DNA of 64,000 bases. It comes from JASHPR01 sp963844655 (lineage in GTDB: Bacteria; Actinomycetota; Actinomycetes; Streptosporangiales; Streptosporangiaceae). The DNA lies in contig CAWJPA010000002.1 in the NCBI GenBank assembly GCA_963844655.1, positions 496,001 to 560,000 on the forward strand. Reading direction: 5' to 3'. Below the pieces are notes generated by a model that did not search any database, had not been told where the DNA came from, and worked only from the letters and a program-made list of their open reading frames with translations. Positions 31,889 to 40,025 of this stretch are shown piece by piece; positions within the stretch are counted from its first letter, which is position 1; every line of letters begins with the position of its first letter. Made by a program: the position numbers and the translations under genes.

Positions 31889-33013
31889 ATGACCGCGCAG
31901 ACCTTGTCGCTGATCGATCACCACGTCCACGGCACCGTGGCGGGCCCGCTCGATGACGCCGGCGTCGAGATCCTGCTCACCGAGGCCTCGAACCTGCCGA
32001 CCCCCGCCATCTCCGTGTTCGACAGCCAGCTCGGCTTCGCGGTCCGCCGCTGGTGCGCGCCCCTGCTCGACCTTGAGCCGTCGGCGCCCGCCGACCGCTA
32101 TCTGCAGCGCCGCGCCGAGCTCGGGTCCGACGAGGTGAACGGCCGGCTGCTCCGGGCCGCACGGGTCGAGTCATGGCTGGTGGACAGCGGCTACCAGACC
32201 GCCCAGGTGCTCACCCCGGCCCAGTTCGCCGAGGCCAGCGGCACGCCAGCGCACGAGATCGTCCGGATCGAGGCGGTCGCGGAGCGGGTGGCCAGGGGCG
32301 GAACCGGCGCGGACGGCTACGCGGCGCGGTTCGTTGACGCGCTCACGACCGCGACCAAGAGCGCGGTCGGGCTCAAGTCCATCGTCGCCTACCGGTACGG
32401 GCTGGACTTCGATCCGGCCCGGCCGGGCGCCACCGAGGTACGGGACGCGGCCGGGCGCTGGCTCAGGGAACTCGACAGCAACCCGGCCGCCCGGCTCGAA
32501 GACCCGGTCCTGCTCAGGCACTGCATCTGGACCGGGGTGGACCTCGGGCTGCCGCTCCAGTTCCACGTCGGCATGGGCGACACCGACCTGCGGCTGCACC
32601 GGGCCGACCCGTCGCTGATGCACGACTTCATGCTCGCCACCCAGTCGACCGGCACGTCCATCATGCTGCTGCACTGCTACCCGCACCATCGCCAGGCCGC
32701 GATCCTGTCTCTCATCTTCCCCCACGTGTACATGGACGTCGGCGAGGCGCTGAACTACGTCGGCGCCCGCGCCCGCGTCGTGCTCGCCGAGGCGCTGGAA
32801 GTCACGCCGTTCCACAAGATGCTTTACTCGTCGGACGCGTTCGGCCTGGCCGAGCTGCACTACCTGGGTGCGGCCGGGTTCCGCCGCGATCTGGCCAGGG
32901 TCACCGGCGAGTTCGTGGCCGACGGGGTCTGGTCGGCGGCAGACGCCGACCGGGTCGGGCAGCTGATCGGGTCGGAGAACGCCCGCCGCGTGTACCGGCT
33001 GCCCGCCGGCTGA
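31889..33013 (+). CDS. FluG-like amidohydrolase
   Basis: TIM-barrel metal hydrolase of 374 residues. Metal-ligand motifs are DHHVHG near the start, LQFHVGMGDTDL in the middle and LLHCYPHH, followed by MDVGEALNYVGA and the late Asp in LYSSDAFGLAEL. This is the layout of the amidohydrolase half of FluG and of nodulin-6-like proteins. The ATG at 31889 is preferred because GGGAGAGG lies just before it; an in-frame ATG at 31877 is the alternative. Co-transcription with the glutamine synthetase-like gene suggests one enzyme makes a gamma-glutamyl amide and the other removes it, as in polyamine or ethanolamine catabolism. That scheme is inference. Confidence 0.88.
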   Translation: MTAQTLSLIDHHVHGTVAGPLDDAGVEILLTEASNLPTPAISVFDSQLGFAVRRWCAPLLDLEPSAPADRYLQRRAELGSDEVNGRLLRAARVESWLVDSGYQTAQVLTPAQFAEASGTPAHEIVRIEAVAERVARGGTGADGYAARFVDALTTATKSAVGLKSIVAYRYGLDFDPARPGATEVRDAAGRWLRELDSNPAARLEDPVLLRHCIWTGVDLGLPLQFHVGMGDTDLRLHRADPSLMHDFMLATQSTGTSIMLLHCYPHHRQAAILSLIFPHVYMDVGEALNYVGARARVVLAEALEVTPFHKMLYSSDAFGLAELHYLGAAGFRRDLARVTGEFVADGVWSAADADRVGQLIGSENARRVYRLPAG

Positions 33014-33032
33014 ACGCGGCGTCCCCTGCCGC

Positions 33033-33884
33033 TCACCGACGGCTGGCGCGGTCCGGGGCCTGGTAAGCCGACAGCGTCACCGCGAGCGTGACAGGAACCG
33101 GTTCTGGCAGCCCCGCGATGCGGGCCTCGAACGTGGGCGCGTCCAGGTGCCAGGAGCTTGGCCCCATGGCCACCAGCTCGCCGACGGCGCGGCGCGGCAG
33201 CGAGAGCGTCTCGGTGTGCTCGCGCCGGCCGGCCAGCTCGAAGTAGGGGCCAAGCTTCCCGGCCAGTCGCTCCGGCTTACGCCGGTCGACGGCCAGCAGC
33301 TCCAGCGGCCCCACGAGCTCCGCCAGATGATCACGTGTGGGCGTGACCACGAGCAGCGTGCCCGAGGGGGCCAGGATGCGGCGCAGTTCGGCGCCGTTCC
33401 GCGGCGCGAACACGTTCAGCACCAGCGCGGCGGCCGAGTCCGCGACCGGCAGCGGCTGCCACGCGTCGCAGCCGACCGCGCCGATCCGCCGGTGCGCACG
33501 GGCGGCGCGGCGCAGCGCGAACTTCGAGCTGTCCAGGGCCAGCCCGGCCCGTCCCGGCAGCCCGTCAAGCACGGCCGCCAGGTAGTAGCCGGTGCCCGCG
33601 CCGACGTCGGCCACGCACCCGGCTGCGGGACCGCCGGCGGCCCTGGCCGCCCGGGTCAGCTCGGCGGCCAGGCCGGCGAAATGGCCCGCGGCCAGGAAAT
33701 CCCCGCGGGCCTGCACCATCGCGGCGGTGTCGCCGCCGGCGCTCCGGGCCGGGAGCAGGCTCACATAGCCGTGCCGGGCGATGTCGAAGGCGTGGCCGGC
33801 CTGGCAGCGCAGCGATCCGACCGCCCGGCTCATGTCCCCGCCGCAGTGCGGGCAGGCCAGGTACGGGATCACGTCGTCGAGCAC
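33033..33884 (-). CDS. 23S rRNA guanine-N1 methyltransferase, RlmA/TlrB-like
   Basis: Methyltransferase of 283 residues. An N-terminal zinc finger (CPHCGGDMSRAVGSLRC followed by GHAFD and HGYVSLL) is diagnostic of RlmA-type enzymes. The SAM-binding motif I is VADVGAGTGYYLAAVL near residues 90-104, and LVLNVFAPRNGAELRRIL is the post-I region. Family members methylate G745 or G748 in helix 35 of 23S rRNA; actinobacterial TlrB/MyrA forms give resistance to mycinosylated macrolides, so either housekeeping or resistance is possible. The MarR gene diverges from it across an inverted repeat, which may control both. Confidence 0.88.
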   Translation of the reverse strand: MLDDVIPYLACPHCGGDMSRAVGSLRCQAGHAFDIARHGYVSLLPARSAGGDTAAMVQARGDFLAAGHFAGLAAELTRAARAAGGPAAGCVADVGAGTGYYLAAVLDGLPGRAGLALDSSKFALRRAARAHRRIGAVGCDAWQPLPVADSAAALVLNVFAPRNGAELRRILAPSGTLLVVTPTRDHLAELVGPLELLAVDRRKPERLAGKLGPYFELAGRREHTETLSLPRRAVGELVAMGPSSWHLDAPTFEARIAGLPEPVPVTLAVTLSAYQAPDRASRR

Positions 33885-33932
33885 ACCTCCATTGTCGCCA
33901 GCGGCCTGCGCGCCGCCGTCCCGGCCGGGTGT

Positions 33933-33963
33933 ACATAGCGCGTCTATATAGCCGGAGCTATGT
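33933..33963. promoter_or_regulatory. Inverted repeat in the rlmA-MarR divergent promoter
   Basis: ACATAGC (33933-33939) and GCTATGT (33957-33963) are perfect inverted arms 17 bases apart with TATATA in the gap, a likely -10 region. The right arm lies just before the MarR start at 33971. Probable autoregulatory MarR operator; binding is inferred. Confidence 0.55.
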
Positions 33964-33970
33964 TGTGATC

Positions 33971-34486
33971 ATGCCCGAGCGAGACACGCCGAACAGACCT
34001 GCGCCGCGAGGCGCGGAGCGCCGGAACGCCATCGGGGAGGCTCTGTACGGGCTCGTCACGCTGGCCGTCAGGGACGGCCCGCGGGAGATCAGCCTCACCG
34101 CCGCGTCGACGCTGTCCACCCTGGACCGCACCGGCGCCCGGCGCCTCACCGACCTGGCGGTGATCGAGGGCGTGACCCAGCCGTCGATGAGCGTGCTGGT
34201 GACCGGCCTGGAGCAGGCGGGCCTGGCCGAGCGCCGCCGCGACCCGTCCGACAAGCGCGTCGTGCTTGTCGTCCTGACCGACTCCGGCTCGGACTACATC
34301 CGCACCAGGCGCCGGGCCGGCGCGGACACGTTCGCCGACCTGATCGACAGGCTCCCGAGGGATGAGGCGGCCACGCTCGCCGCCGCGGTCCCGGCCATGA
34401 ACCGGCTGTGCGAGCTCGACAACGACCGGCGCGCCGCAGCGGCCAGCCGGCCTCAGGCCACGGGCCCGGGCGCTGGCGGTGGCTAG
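33971..34486 (+). CDS. MarR family transcriptional regulator
   Basis: Winged-helix regulator of 171 residues. The DNA-binding part reads RRLTDLAVIEGVTQPSMSVLVTGLEQAGL, followed by a wing with RRRDPSDKRVVLVVLTDSG. The N-terminal helix (IGEALYGLVTLAV) forms the dimer interface. The ATG at 33971 has no clear ribosome-binding site, so the message may be leaderless; the open frame to 33929 crosses the inverted repeat and is unlikely to be translated. It is divergent from the rRNA methyltransferase gene and convergent with the TetR gene, overlapping it by four bases. The ligand is unknown; macrolide-type drugs would fit an rlmA target. Confidence 0.87.
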   Translation: MPERDTPNRPAPRGAERRNAIGEALYGLVTLAVRDGPREISLTAASTLSTLDRTGARRLTDLAVIEGVTQPSMSVLVTGLEQAGLAERRRDPSDKRVVLVVLTDSGSDYIRTRRRAGADTFADLIDRLPRDEAATLAAAVPAMNRLCELDNDRRAAAASRPQATGPGAGGG

Positions 34487-35124
34487 GGCGGGCCGAGCCC
34501 GAGCCGCCGGCGCACGACCTCCCGGGCCAGGTCGAGGACGGCCGGGTCGTCGTGCAGCACAAAGGTGGCGTCCGCGGCCAGGATGATGCCGTTCAGCTCG
34601 AACGCGAGCCGGTCAGGATCGTCGGTAGCGGGCAGCTCATGCCGCTCGATCGCGGTCGCCGCGAAGCCGCGGATCAGCCCCACGAACCGGGCCTGGAACG
34701 CGGCCACCAGCTCCTTGACCGGGCCGGGGCGGGTGCCCATCTCCAGGGCCGCGCTGGCCATGAAGCAGCCGCCGGGGAACGTGCGCCGCTTGAGGTGGTC
34801 GAAGAACGCCTCGCACACCGCGGCCAGCTGAGCCAGGCCCGGCGGCGCCGCCAGCGCGGGCTGCACGACCTCCTCGGCGAAGATGCGGCCCGCCTCCTCC
34901 ACGGTGGCCAGCTGCAGCTCCTGCTTGGAACCGAAATGCGCGTACAGGCCGCTCTTGCTCATCCCGATCGCCGCGGCCAGGTTCCCGATCGACAGGCCCT
35001 CCAGCCCGTCGACGGTGGCCATGGACGCCGCCTCGCGCAGGATCGCGCTGCGGGTGCGCTCCCCGTCGGAACGCTGCCGCCGCTGCCTGACGCTGCCCGG
35101 TCGCGTGATCTCGCTCATAGTCAT
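34483..35124 (-). CDS. TetR family transcriptional regulator
   Basis: Regulator of 213 residues from the ATG at 35124 (35118 is also possible). The TetR helix-turn-helix is RSAILREAASMATVDGLEGLSIGNLAAAIGMSKSGLYAHFGSKQEL. The ligand domain has GGCFMASAALEMGTRPGPV, typical of the TetR_C group that includes regulators of fatty-acid and aromatic genes. An extended inverted repeat directly upstream (35134-35180) also lies in front of the divergent DsrE gene, so that gene is the likely target. No strong ribosome-binding site is visible. Confidence 0.9.
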   Translation of the reverse strand: MTMSEITRPGSVRQRRQRSDGERTRSAILREAASMATVDGLEGLSIGNLAAAIGMSKSGLYAHFGSKQELQLATVEEAGRIFAEEVVQPALAAPPGLAQLAAVCEAFFDHLKRRTFPGGCFMASAALEMGTRPGPVKELVAAFQARFVGLIRGFAATAIERHELPATDDPDRLAFELNGIILAADATFVLHDDPAVLDLAREVVRRRLGLGPP

Positions 35125-35133
35125 TTGACAAGA

Positions 35134-35180
35134 TAGCACGATCGGTCGTACGGTCCGACTTAGCGCGAACGGTCGTGCTA
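35134..35180. promoter_or_regulatory. Extended TetR operator between tetR and the DsrE gene
   Basis: TAGCACGATCGGTCGT (35134-35149) is mirrored by GCGAACGGTCGTGCTA (35165-35180) with three mismatches. Each half is itself a near-palindrome (ACGATCGGTCGT), so two TetR dimers could bind. It sits across both start regions. Confidence 0.65.
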
Positions 35181-35228
35181 AATCGGCGCCGAGTTGCGGC
35201 TCTCGGCCGGAGGGGAAAAGAGGCAGCT

Positions 35229-35594
35229 ATGGCTGGCAAGGCAGTGATCAGTCTCACCACAGGCTTGGAGGACCCGGAGAAGGTGACGGTGGCGTTCCTG
35301 GTCGCGCTCGGCGCCGCTGAGTCCGGCCGGCCGACGCTCATGTTCCAGGCCAAGGAGGCCGTCCGGCTCGCCCTGAACGGGGTCGCGGCCGGTGTCGCCT
35401 GCGACGGCTGCCCCGCCCTGCCCGACCTGCTCGCCCGGTACGAGAAGGCGGGAGGACGCTACATGGTGTGCCCGATCTGCTTCAACGCCAAGCAGCTCGA
35501 CAAGGGCGACCTCCTGCCCAACGCCGAGCTCGCGGGCACCGTCCAGATGTGGGAGTGGATCGGCGACGACGGGGCCACCACCTTCAGCTACTGA
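35229..35594 (+). CDS. DsrE family protein
   Basis: Small DsrE-fold protein of 121 residues: AVISLTTGLEDPEKVTVAFLVALGAAESG, MFQAKEAVRLAL and ALPDLLARYEKAGGRYMVCPICFNA. Cysteines at VACDGCPAL and VCPIC could carry persulfide or bind metal. Family members handle sulfur transfer or act as small binding proteins. The ATG at 35229 follows GAGGCAGC; the open frame from 35175 lies in the operator region. It is divergent from a TetR gene and shares its operator, so it is probably induced by the TetR ligand. It overlaps the PadR gene end by 11 bases. Confidence 0.85.
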   Translation: MAGKAVISLTTGLEDPEKVTVAFLVALGAAESGRPTLMFQAKEAVRLALNGVAAGVACDGCPALPDLLARYEKAGGRYMVCPICFNAKQLDKGDLLPNAELAGTVQMWEWIGDDGATTFSY

Positions 35595-36267
35595 CCCCCT
35601 GGGAGCGCTGGTCGTCTGCTGCGGCGCTGAACAACCCCATGGCCCAGGCCTGGGTCTCGGCGGTCGGCTGCAGATTGTCGGGCCAGCGGGCGACCTCCGC
35701 GGCGGCCCAGTCGGCCCAGTCCTGGACGGCGGAGTAGAAGCGCCACAGGAACCCCCACATCAGGGCGTTGATAGCCAGGTTCTCTGGCATCGGTACCCGC
35801 TCGTTGGCGTACTCGTCGGCGCGGGCCAGGCCGGTGGCCAGGTTGACGGCAGCGTGGCCGCTGACGGCCGACAGATGGGCGAGCAGATCAGCCTTGGTGC
35901 CGCAGCCAGCGAAACTGACCTTCAGCAGGGTCTCGTACTCCAGGACCGGGCCGGCTCCCGGCTCGGCGATCCAGTCCCTGAGCGAACGCAGGCCCTGCGG
36001 CGTGATGGTGTACACGGTGCGCGGGCGGCGGCCGGTGTACTCCTTCCTGGCCTGCGCCAGGCCGTGCGCGGCCAGCAGCCTGGGCTCGTCATAGATGCGC
36101 CCCTCGGCCCGGGGCCAGACGAACCGCAGCCCGCGGGCGACCTGCTTGACGAGCTCATAGGTCGTGCGCGGCCCGGCCGCCAGAAGACCGAGAACGGCGT
36201 AGGACGTCGAGGTGAGCTCCTTCACCCGGGCTGGGCGCTGTCCTGCTGGCTTGTTTGAGATACTCAC
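35584..36267 (-). CDS. PadR family transcriptional regulator
   Basis: Regulator of 227 residues. The PadR winged helix is SYAVLGLLAAGPRTTYELVKQVARGLRFVWPRAEGRIYDEPRLLAAHGL, then YTITPQGLRSLRDWIAEP as the end of the wing. The C-terminal Vir_C-like helical domain (from about residue 105) mediates dimerisation. The GTG start at 36267 lies inside the operator, directly after ATACTCACAAT, so the message is probably leaderless. The open frame upstream to 36810 is a shadow of the divergent gene. It likely represses itself and the ester-cyclase-like gene. Confidence 0.87.
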   Translation of the reverse strand: MSISNKPAGQRPARVKELTSTSYAVLGLLAAGPRTTYELVKQVARGLRFVWPRAEGRIYDEPRLLAAHGLAQARKEYTGRRPRTVYTITPQGLRSLRDWIAEPGAGPVLEYETLLKVSFAGCGTKADLLAHLSAVSGHAAVNLATGLARADEYANERVPMPENLAINALMWGFLWRFYSAVQDWADWAAAEVARWPDNLQPTAETQAWAMGLFSAAADDQRSQGVSS

Positions 36268-36278
36268 ATTGTGAGTAT
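36260..36278. promoter_or_regulatory. Palindromic operator overlapping the PadR start
   Basis: ATACTCACA-T-TGTGAGTAT has perfect 9-base arms around one base. It covers the GTG start codon of the PadR gene and lies about 60 bases before the divergent ester-cyclase-like gene. Probable PadR autoregulatory site. Confidence 0.7.
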
Positions 36279-36336
36279 ATTCTGACCTCGTGCGGGGCAG
36301 GCTGATGCCCGCATCCGACACGCCGTGAGGGGGACC

Positions 36337-36852
36337 GTGGACGCTGACGCGCTGAAGGCGATGTACCGGCGCTGGCTGCTCGAGGTGTGGGGCCAGGGCA
36401 ACTACTCCGTGGCCGACGAGCTGATCGCCGAAGACCTCGTGGACCACAACCGCGTGCCGGGCCAGCCGCCGGGCCGGGCCGGGGATGTCTGGATGGCCCA
36501 GATGGTCCGCACGGCCTTTCCCGACGCCGCGTTCCAGGCCGACGTGATCGTGGCCGACGGCGACTACGTGACCGGGCGCTGGACCATGACCGCGACCAAC
36601 ACCGGGCCATTCGAGCTGTTCGGCCTGCCGCCGACCGGCCGGCCGGTGACCATGACCGGCCAGGAGATCTTCCTCGTCCGGGACGGCAAGTTCGCCGAGG
36701 TCTGGCATCAGGAGGACGTCGGCGCCATGCTGAGCGCGCTTGGGCTGGAACCGCCGCCGCTCCTGATGCGCCTGGCGGCCAAGCGCAGCGCCCGCCAGTA
36801 CCGCAGGCACCAGCGCCGGGCCCCGGCCCGGGAACCGGCGCCTACCCGCTGA
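36337..36852 (+). CDS. SnoaL-like/ester cyclase family protein
   Basis: NTF2-fold protein of 171 residues. The pattern LKAMYRRWLLEVWGQGNYSVADELIAEDLVDHNR, then FPDAAFQADVIVADGDYVTGRWTMTATNTGPFELFGLPPTGRPVTMTGQEIFLVRDGKFAEVWHQEDVGAML, is the SnoaL/ester-cyclase signature, with His and Asp in the DHN and WHQED positions. Such proteins catalyse cyclisation, hydration or isomerisation, or are catalytically silent. GTG 36337 is preferred over 36325 because GAGGGGG lies just before it. The Arg-rich tail after residue 145 is atypical. It overlaps the Nramp gene end by 11 bases. Confidence 0.8.
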   Translation: MDADALKAMYRRWLLEVWGQGNYSVADELIAEDLVDHNRVPGQPPGRAGDVWMAQMVRTAFPDAAFQADVIVADGDYVTGRWTMTATNTGPFELFGLPPTGRPVTMTGQEIFLVRDGKFAEVWHQEDVGAMLSALGLEPPPLLMRLAAKRSARQYRRHQRRAPAREPAPTR

Positions 36853-38215
36853 GAGTGGCCCAGAGCAGGTACGAGTTCAGGCCGATGATCACCACGGCGA
36901 TGCCGCTGGCCGCCGCGGTGGTAAAGGACCGGTTGACGAACGAGCCCATGATGTCGGCGCGGCGGGTCAGCAGGATCAGCGGGACCAGGGCGAACGGGAT
37001 GCCGAAGGACAGCACCACCTGGGAGATCACCAGGCTGTCGGTGGCGGGCAGGCCGAGGGCGAGCACCACCAGCGCGGGCAGCATGGTGAGCCCGCGGCGG
37101 AGGTAGAGCGGGATGCTGCGCCGGATGAAGCCCTGCATGACCACTTGCCCGGCGTAGGTGCCCACGCTCGACGACGAGAGCCCCGACGCGAGCAGCGCGA
37201 CCGCGAAGGCCAGCGCGGCCCCGCCGCCAACCAGCCGACCGAGCCCGGCGTGCGCGGCCTCGATGGAGTCCAGGCCGTGGCCGCCGGCCCGGCTGAACAG
37301 CGACGCGGCGACGAACAGCATCGCGAGATTGACCAGGCCGGCCGTGCCGAGCGCGGCCAGCACGTCGATCTTCTGGAAGCGCAGCAGCTGGCGCCGCTCG
37401 GCATCGTCGCGGCAGCTCACCCGGGATTTCGTCAGCGCGGAGTGCAGGTAGATCACGTGCGGCATCACCGTGGCCCCGATGATCCCGGAAACGAGCAGCA
37501 GCCGGTCGCTGGCCAGGCCTGGTACCAGCCCGGCCGCGATGCCCCTCGGGCTGGCCCCGACCGCGGCCAGGTCGTAGGCGAAACCGAGGAAGACGATGCC
37601 GAGCAGGCCGGCGATCGCCAGCTCGAACGGCCGGTAGCCGCGCTGCTCCAGGGCCAGGATGCCGAACGCGACCACCGCCGTGATCAGCCCGGCCGCCAGC
37701 ATCGGCACGTGGAAGAGCAGACCCAGCCCCAGCGCGGCCCCGATGAACTCGGCCAGGTCCGTCGCCATGGCGATGAGCTCGGCCTGAACCCACAGGCCGA
37801 GGGATGCCGTCCGCCCGAACCGCTCGCGGCACAGCTCCGGCAGGTCGCGCCCGGTGGCGACACCGGTCTTGGCGGAGAGGTACTGCACCAGCATGGCCAT
37901 CAGGTTGGCCACCACGATCGCCCATGCGAGTGCGTAGCCGAACCTCGCCCCGGCCGAGAAGTTGGTGGCGAAGTTACCCGGATCGACGTAGGCCACCGCG
38001 GCGACGAACGCCGGGCCGAGCAGGGCCAGGATCCCGCGGGCCCGCCCACGGGACCGCAGCATCTGCAGACTGCTCGGCGGCGCTGTCACAGCGGACTCCG
38101 CCACAGCGGCGCCCGGGGACGCCTGGGCCGTAACCGGGGATCCCGTCCCGGCCATACTCCCCGGAGACCCCATCCCGGCCGCCAGCGGCGCCGGCGCCAC
38201 AGGGTCTCCTGCCAT
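36842..38215 (-). CDS. mntH: Nramp family divalent metal (Mn2+/Fe2+) transporter
   Basis: Eleven-helix metal importer of 457 residues. The helix 1 metal motif DPGNFATNFSAG and the helix 6 motif MPHVIYLHSAL supply the canonical Asp/Asn and Met ligands. Homologues import Mn2+ or Fe2+ with protons. The first ~50 residues are Ala/Gly/Pro-rich and not part of the fold; a later start is possible. The gene begins 11 bases after the end of the GroEL gene and reads in the same direction, so it may be the last gene of the mim operon. Iron supply to the diiron hydroxylase would make sense, but co-transcription is not shown. Confidence 0.9.
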   Translation of the reverse strand: MAGDPVAPAPLAAGMGSPGSMAGTGSPVTAQASPGAAVAESAVTAPPSSLQMLRSRGRARGILALLGPAFVAAVAYVDPGNFATNFSAGARFGYALAWAIVVANLMAMLVQYLSAKTGVATGRDLPELCRERFGRTASLGLWVQAELIAMATDLAEFIGAALGLGLLFHVPMLAAGLITAVVAFGILALEQRGYRPFELAIAGLLGIVFLGFAYDLAAVGASPRGIAAGLVPGLASDRLLLVSGIIGATVMPHVIYLHSALTKSRVSCRDDAERRQLLRFQKIDVLAALGTAGLVNLAMLFVAASLFSRAGGHGLDSIEAAHAGLGRLVGGGAALAFAVALLASGLSSSSVGTYAGQVVMQGFIRRSIPLYLRRGLTMLPALVVLALGLPATDSLVISQVVLSFGIPFALVPLILLTRRADIMGSFVNRSFTTAAASGIAVVIIGLNSYLLWATLSG

Positions 38216-38226
38216 CGGCCAGAACC

Positions 38227-39918
38227 TCAGCCGACCGACGGTCCCAGCCCGAGTGACTGCGGCGTGCTGGAGTCAGGAGACGGCTGGTGCAAGCCCTCGT
38301 CGAGGGCACCGAACTCGGTCATGAGCGCGGGGCTGCCGCCCCAGGGCGTCTGCTCCTCAGCCACCAGGGTGTTGGTGGTGAGCAGCAGGCCAGCCACCGA
38401 GGCTCCGTTCTGCAGTGCAGACCGGGTGACCCGCAACGGGTCGATTATGCCCATCTCGATCATGTTGCCGTAGCGTCCCTGCAGCGCGTCGAACCCTTCG
38501 TCCGGGCCCAGCTGCGCCAGCTGGGAAATGACCTCCTGGCTGGAGTAGCCGGCGTTGGCGGCGATCAGGCTGGCGGGCTCGGTGAGCGAGCGGCGCACGA
38601 TGTCGACTCCGGTCGCGTAGTCATCTTTGACCTGCAGGTCGTCCAGGCTGGCCTCGGCGTGCAACAGCGCGGCTCCGCCGCCCGCGACGATACCCTCGGC
38701 CATCGCGGCCCTGGTCGCGGACAGCGCGTCCTCGACCCGGTGCTGCAACTCCTTGAGCTCGGCATTGGTCGGCGCCCCGACCCGGACCACGGCGACCCTG
38801 CCGGTCAGCGCCCCGATCCGCTCGGTCAGCACGTCCTCATCGATCCCGAACGTGGCCCGCTCCAGCTCCGCGCGCAGCTGGGCGACCCGGAACTCGACGT
38901 CCTCGGCGGAGCCGCCGCCGTCCACGATAGAGGTCCGGTCCGCGTTGACCCGCACCTGCGCGGCCCGGCCGAGCTGGTCGATGGTCATCGTCTCCAGGGT
39001 GAACCCGGCGTGCCTGCTGTACACGGCGCCGCCGCAGATCGCGGCGATGTCCTCCAGCTTGTGCAGCCGCCGGTCGCCGAAACCAGGGGCCCGTACCGCG
39101 ACGCACTGGAAGACCCGGTTGACGTGATTGTGCACGATCATGCTCAGCGCCGTGCCCTCGACGTTCTCTGCGATGATCACCAGCGGGCGCGGCGCTCGCA
39201 TGATCTTGTCGAGCAGCGGCATCAGCTGCTGTACTTGGGTGATCTTCTCGCTGCACATCAGGATGTACGGGTCGTCCACGATCGCCTCGAGGCTGGCCGG
39301 GTTGGTCACGAGGTACGGCGACAGGTACCCGTTGTCGAACTCGAAGCCCTCGACGAAATCGACGCTCATCCCGTTAACCGCCGACTCCTCCACGGTGACC
39401 GTGCCGCCGTCGCCGACCGTGTGCAGTGCCTTCGCTATCACCGCGCCGACCGAGTCGTCATCGTTCGCCGAGATCGCGGCCACCCGGGCATAGTCCTGCT
39501 CGGTGACCACCGGGTGGGCGACGCCCTGCAGGTACTCGACCAGCCGGCCTACGGCCACGTCGATGCCCCGCTTGACCAGTACCGGGTTGGCCCCGGCGCC
39601 GATCGCCTTCATGCCCTGCGTGATGATCGCGTGGGCTATCACCGTCGCCGTGGTGGTGCCGTCGCCGACGATGTCATTGGTCTTGATCGCCGCTTCCTTG
39701 ACCAGCTGGGCGCCCATGTTCTCGAACTGGTTCTTCAGGTGAATCTCGCGGGCAATGGTCACGCCGTCGTTGGTGACGACCGGCGATCCAGTGATCTTCT
39801 CCAGGATGACGTTGCGTCCCTTGGGCCCCAGCGTTGACTTCACGGCCTCAGCCAGCTGGTCGACGCCGGCCAGCAGCAGGCTGCGCGCGTCCTCGCCGAA
39901 GCGGAGTTCCTTAGCCAT
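38227..39918 (-). CDS. mimG: Dedicated GroEL-type chaperonin of the monooxygenase locus (MimG/PrmG-like)
   Basis: Hsp60 of 563 residues. The ATP-site motifs VKSTLGPKGRNV and GDGTTTATVIA are intact, and the apical and intermediate domains are full length. The C-terminus ends in a Ser/Pro-rich tail (PSPDSSTPQSLGLGPSVG) rather than the GGM repeats of housekeeping GroEL. It lies within the diiron monooxygenase cluster and no groES is adjacent. In mycobacterial mim clusters the equivalent chaperonin is needed to fold the hydroxylase large subunit; that role is assigned by family and position. A GGAGG-type site precedes the ATG at 39918. Confidence 0.92.
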   Translation of the reverse strand: MAKELRFGEDARSLLLAGVDQLAEAVKSTLGPKGRNVILEKITGSPVVTNDGVTIAREIHLKNQFENMGAQLVKEAAIKTNDIVGDGTTTATVIAHAIITQGMKAIGAGANPVLVKRGIDVAVGRLVEYLQGVAHPVVTEQDYARVAAISANDDDSVGAVIAKALHTVGDGGTVTVEESAVNGMSVDFVEGFEFDNGYLSPYLVTNPASLEAIVDDPYILMCSEKITQVQQLMPLLDKIMRAPRPLVIIAENVEGTALSMIVHNHVNRVFQCVAVRAPGFGDRRLHKLEDIAAICGGAVYSRHAGFTLETMTIDQLGRAAQVRVNADRTSIVDGGGSAEDVEFRVAQLRAELERATFGIDEDVLTERIGALTGRVAVVRVGAPTNAELKELQHRVEDALSATRAAMAEGIVAGGGAALLHAEASLDDLQVKDDYATGVDIVRRSLTEPASLIAANAGYSSQEVISQLAQLGPDEGFDALQGRYGNMIEMGIIDPLRVTRSALQNGASVAGLLLTTNTLVAEEQTPWGGSPALMTEFGALDEGLHQPSPDSSTPQSLGLGPSVG

Positions 39919-40025
39919 TGATCATCCTCCGTATCTAGCAGGGCGTGTCGGTGTCAGGCTGAGGCCGTGCCGCAGGCCCGGGTGACGGGCGGCCCGGCCG
40001 CCGGGAGGGCCGGGCCGCGAAACGG

